A stretch of DNA of 64,000 nucleotides from contig NC_087070.1 in assembly GCF_963678635.1 (NCBI RefSeq), forward strand, positions 9,520,539-9,584,538. Reading direction: 5' to 3'. Positions 61,953-64,000 of this stretch are shown piece after piece. This DNA is from Symsagittifera roscoffensis. Taxonomy: Eukaryota > Xenacoelomorpha > Acoela > Convolutidae. Made by a program: the position numbers and the translations under genes. The notes under the pieces were generated by a model that was not told the origin of the DNA, did not search any database, and was given only the letters and a program-made list of their open reading frames with translations. How positions within the stretch are numbered: position 1 is the first letter of the stretch; each line of letters begins with the position of its first letter.

Positions 61953-62578
61953 ATGGAGTTAATTAAGATAGCGGCTGTGTTGTGTTGCACTGTTGCAGTT
62001 ATAGGCGACTACAAATTTGAACGACAAACTGTGTACGGTTTGACTGAGTTGGTGCCTGAAGTTCAAGTAATTATTATCAGTTTCTAACGAAAACTCACTG
62101 ATCATGCTGTTGGGCTTTCAAATACTTTTAATTCACATTCCAATCTGTTTTAGAGTCAACGTATTGGATTCTTAATCACAAATCCGCGTTACTTGGGCGT
62201 TGTGCATTTTCACACTGATGTAAACAATCCAAGCGTCGACATTCACATTTCTTTTGAGCAAGTGAGTTGTTGATCTTAATTCGAAATGTTTTGAAGCCAG
62301 AATATCTACAGTTCAAAAGATTTTTTTTAAATTTGTCATTTTACTAATTTATTTAAATCTCAATATTGTTATAGAAAGAGAATTCTAGGAGTGAGTATCT
62401 GTGGCTCGTTCCTTACTACAAGTTGCTCGAAGTTAACAACGACATTCAGGTACTTAGTTTTTCTCAGAGTGCAATTTAATTTTGGTTTTCCGGTTTATAG
62501 AGATTGGTTGTGATAACTCCTGAAATCTGGGTCCGTTTTTTAATAGTGCGAATGAGGAAGTTTTATCAAAACGGTTAA
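61953..62578 (+). CDS. Small secreted protein gene, unrecognised, 3-4 exons
   Basis: Exon 1 is 61953-62066 (38 codons). It starts MELIKIAAVLCCTVAVIG, a typical signal peptide with a likely cut before DYKFERQ. Exon 2 is 62154-62261 (36 codons, SQRIGFLITNPRYLG...). Exon 3 is 62375-62449 (25 codons, ending LLEVNNDIQ). All three introns are phase 0 with GT...AG ends; exon 1 ends CAA|GTAATT, exon 2 CAA|GTGAGT and exon 3 CAG|GTACTT. A possible last exon at 62501-62575 (RLVVITPEIWVRF...) reaches a stop at 62576-62578 after a 51-bp intron, giving about 124 residues. Exon 4 is the weak point, since the gene might continue otherwise. The mature part is rich in aromatic and beta-prone residues and has no cysteines. 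I do not recognise the family. Confidence 0.55.
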
Positions 62579-62720
62579 ATATACTTTTTTCTGCTAAGGG
62601 TTTGTCAAACAGAAGCAATTCTTGGCGTATAAAGTCTTTGAGCCTTTTCCACTGCGCTGCTGTCGTTATTGAGTTTTGCACGATTAGGTCATCAATCCCA
62701 TGATGATTGCGGTAAATCAC
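62454..62720 (-). other. Minus-strand open frame, 88 codons, unrecognised
   Basis: The frame reads like protein in its middle (AAQWKRLKDFIRQELLLF, KPLAEKSIFNRF), with a helical, charged composition. It overlaps the proposed exon 4 of the plus-strand gene, so at most one is likely real. It could be a fragment of a transposon or host gene. No family is recognised. Confidence 0.2.
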
Positions 62721-63960
62721 TTATTCTATTGCTGAAAACGTTCCTAGTAAAACGTTCCGAATAGTTTTCGTGGTGATGATTACCCGCAGCATTAAAAACT
62801 TGACGAGCGTTAAAAACTTTTACGTAAATCTTCAAAATTGGCAAAAAAAATCGCCATAAAAGTATGCAGATGTTATATTATACAAGATATGATATGTTTC
62901 GTTATGAAGATGTGTAAAAGTATACAGATGTTCAAGATAAAAAAATCGTATTTAATCAGAACTAAAATGCTAAAATCTGGTTTTGTTTAATTTCATCCGC
63001 ATTCTAATATACTTTATAAGTTTTCTTTCGGCCACTTTTCAAGTTATTTTAGCACAAAATGTATGCGAAAGCCTGAGAAACGAAAAAAGTCAATTTGAAA
63101 CAAGGATACTAATCTATAGGAAACGCTAAAGGAAACAGAATTAAACACTTAACATATAAGAGGTGACTTGAGCATGTTTATGTTCCTTTTTGTTGTGTTG
63201 AAATTTTGTATCAACGAACTTCCGTGTTTGCAAATTTTCATATTTTATGTTTTGCTTGTGCTGTTTTTTTGGCTTTAGGATATGTCGACTTAGGTCGCCC
63301 CCAACTTGTATTGTTTGAAGGGCGATAATAATTTTTTAACCGTATATTTGCTAGGAGTGCGCGAATCTTTGGGCAGTTTTCAAGCTCAAAGTTTTCTTCA
63401 CTTCGAATCGGATTTTTTTCAGGAGCCATGAACGCAGTGAATAATCTTATATTGGTCTTGGTGATTTTTTTTTTTCCGGAAAAAGTCTCAAAATTTATTC
63501 ACGCTAAAATTTGATTTTTCGCGGTTTGACTTTTGATTTCTCTTTAAGTTCACTTCATTTCCTGTGTTGAAAGGAATGCAAACTTCACTATGGACCAGCA
63601 AAAGTGTAAAGGTCACCAACAACGTGATCGACTTCTTTTTTCGAAAGTGGAATTTAATGTTCAGAATTCCCGGCGAAATAAAAAAAATCACCTATAATTC
63701 AATTTTTCTCAAATTGGGCTGATTTTATCGAAAGAGTGTGAATCATAAACAGTTCTAGAAATTCAAAGAAATGTAAGCCTATATGTTTGTTACTCAAAAA
63801 AAATTCAAAAATTTAATGTTTTTTTTTTCAACAGTTTAGTTAGGATTTCTGTTTCCCTGCGTTCATGACTCTTCTCCGACTGTCTGTTGGCTATGTCTTA
63901 CCAAAGTCAATTGAATCATTTCATGATTAAATTTATAATTAAATGAAAATTGATGGGTTC
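62721..63960. other. Host sequence without a recognised gene
   Basis: AT-rich with many homopolymer runs. Short frames only, and no convincing splice-linked exons seen. Confidence 0.5.
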
Positions 63961-64000
63961 TCAGAGGTAGCCGAGAGGTAGCTGCTACGCATGGATCGGC
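63961..64000 (+). repeat. Start of a tRNA-like sequence, cut by the window end
   Basis: TAGCCGAGAGGTAGC resembles a Pol III A box and Leu/Ser-type D arm (consensus TRGCNNAGYNGG). The rest lies outside the window, so it could be a SINE head or a tRNA. Confidence 0.25.

Noticed and set aside
63488-63691. Minus-strand frame with a hydrophobic stretch (63488-63691)
   Set aside because: Low-complexity AT-rich composition, no start context or splice partners; likely chance.

Overview
The window is almost wholly built of Ty3/gypsy-type LTR retroelements nested in one another. About 3 kb of ordinary host DNA remains at the right end. The host looks like a small-intron invertebrate that trans-splices, most likely a nematode. 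The evidence is one right-end gene (about 61.95-62.58 kb) with introns of roughly 50-115 bp, in-phase short exons, and a strong 3' splice acceptor only 5 bases upstream of its ATG with no exon visible before it. The species cannot be named.

Layout. (1) 1-12642, minus strand: the 5' part of an old, heavily eroded element (C). It has gag, protease, RT, RNase H, integrase and a macro-like module, then a repeat-rich leader, and it runs off the left edge. Its 5' LTR lies at 12643-13151 and 35779-36148, split by element A. (2) 13152-35778, minus strand: element A, 22.6 kb, with LTRs at both ends. (3) 36149-36599 and 59448-59683: pieces of a second C-type LTR (C2), split by element B. (4) 36600-59447, plus strand: element B, 22.8 kb, head to head with A. 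(5) 60028-60948: a solo C-type LTR (C3) flanked by TTTT on both sides. (6) 60949-64000: host DNA with a tRNA-like sequence, the small secreted-protein gene and mostly empty AT-rich sequence.

Elements A and B are unusually large for Ty3/gypsy. Each has LTRs of about 0.87-0.91 kb (TG...CA), a primer-binding site 11 bases inside the 5' LTR, a structured leader of about 2.4-2.6 kb with hairpin tandem repeats and a 14-bp minisatellite, and a gag-pol block of about 8.7 kb. They then carry a second coding block of about 8.8 kb in the position where retroviruses keep env. Gag-pol ends in a module that resembles the TARG1/OARD1 type of macro domain. The second block carries a complete set of SGNH (GDSL) hydrolase motifs, a second weaker SGNH-like module and a Cys/His-rich C-terminal half I do not recognise. 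It shows no envelope features. This pairing of an ADP-ribose-type module and a lipase/esterase-type module in a giant LTR element is my best candidate for an undescribed system. Both copies are broken in several places, and their LTR pairs differ by only about 1%, so they inserted fairly recently and at similar times.

Beyond the genes, several nucleotide-level signals look selected: repeated internal copies of the polypurine-tract decamer, read in different frames; a dense, sense-strand-biased CTHGAG motif; covarying hairpins in the A/B leader and in the C-type LTR; and splice-site-like sequences conserved between A and B that would place the second block on a spliced RNA.
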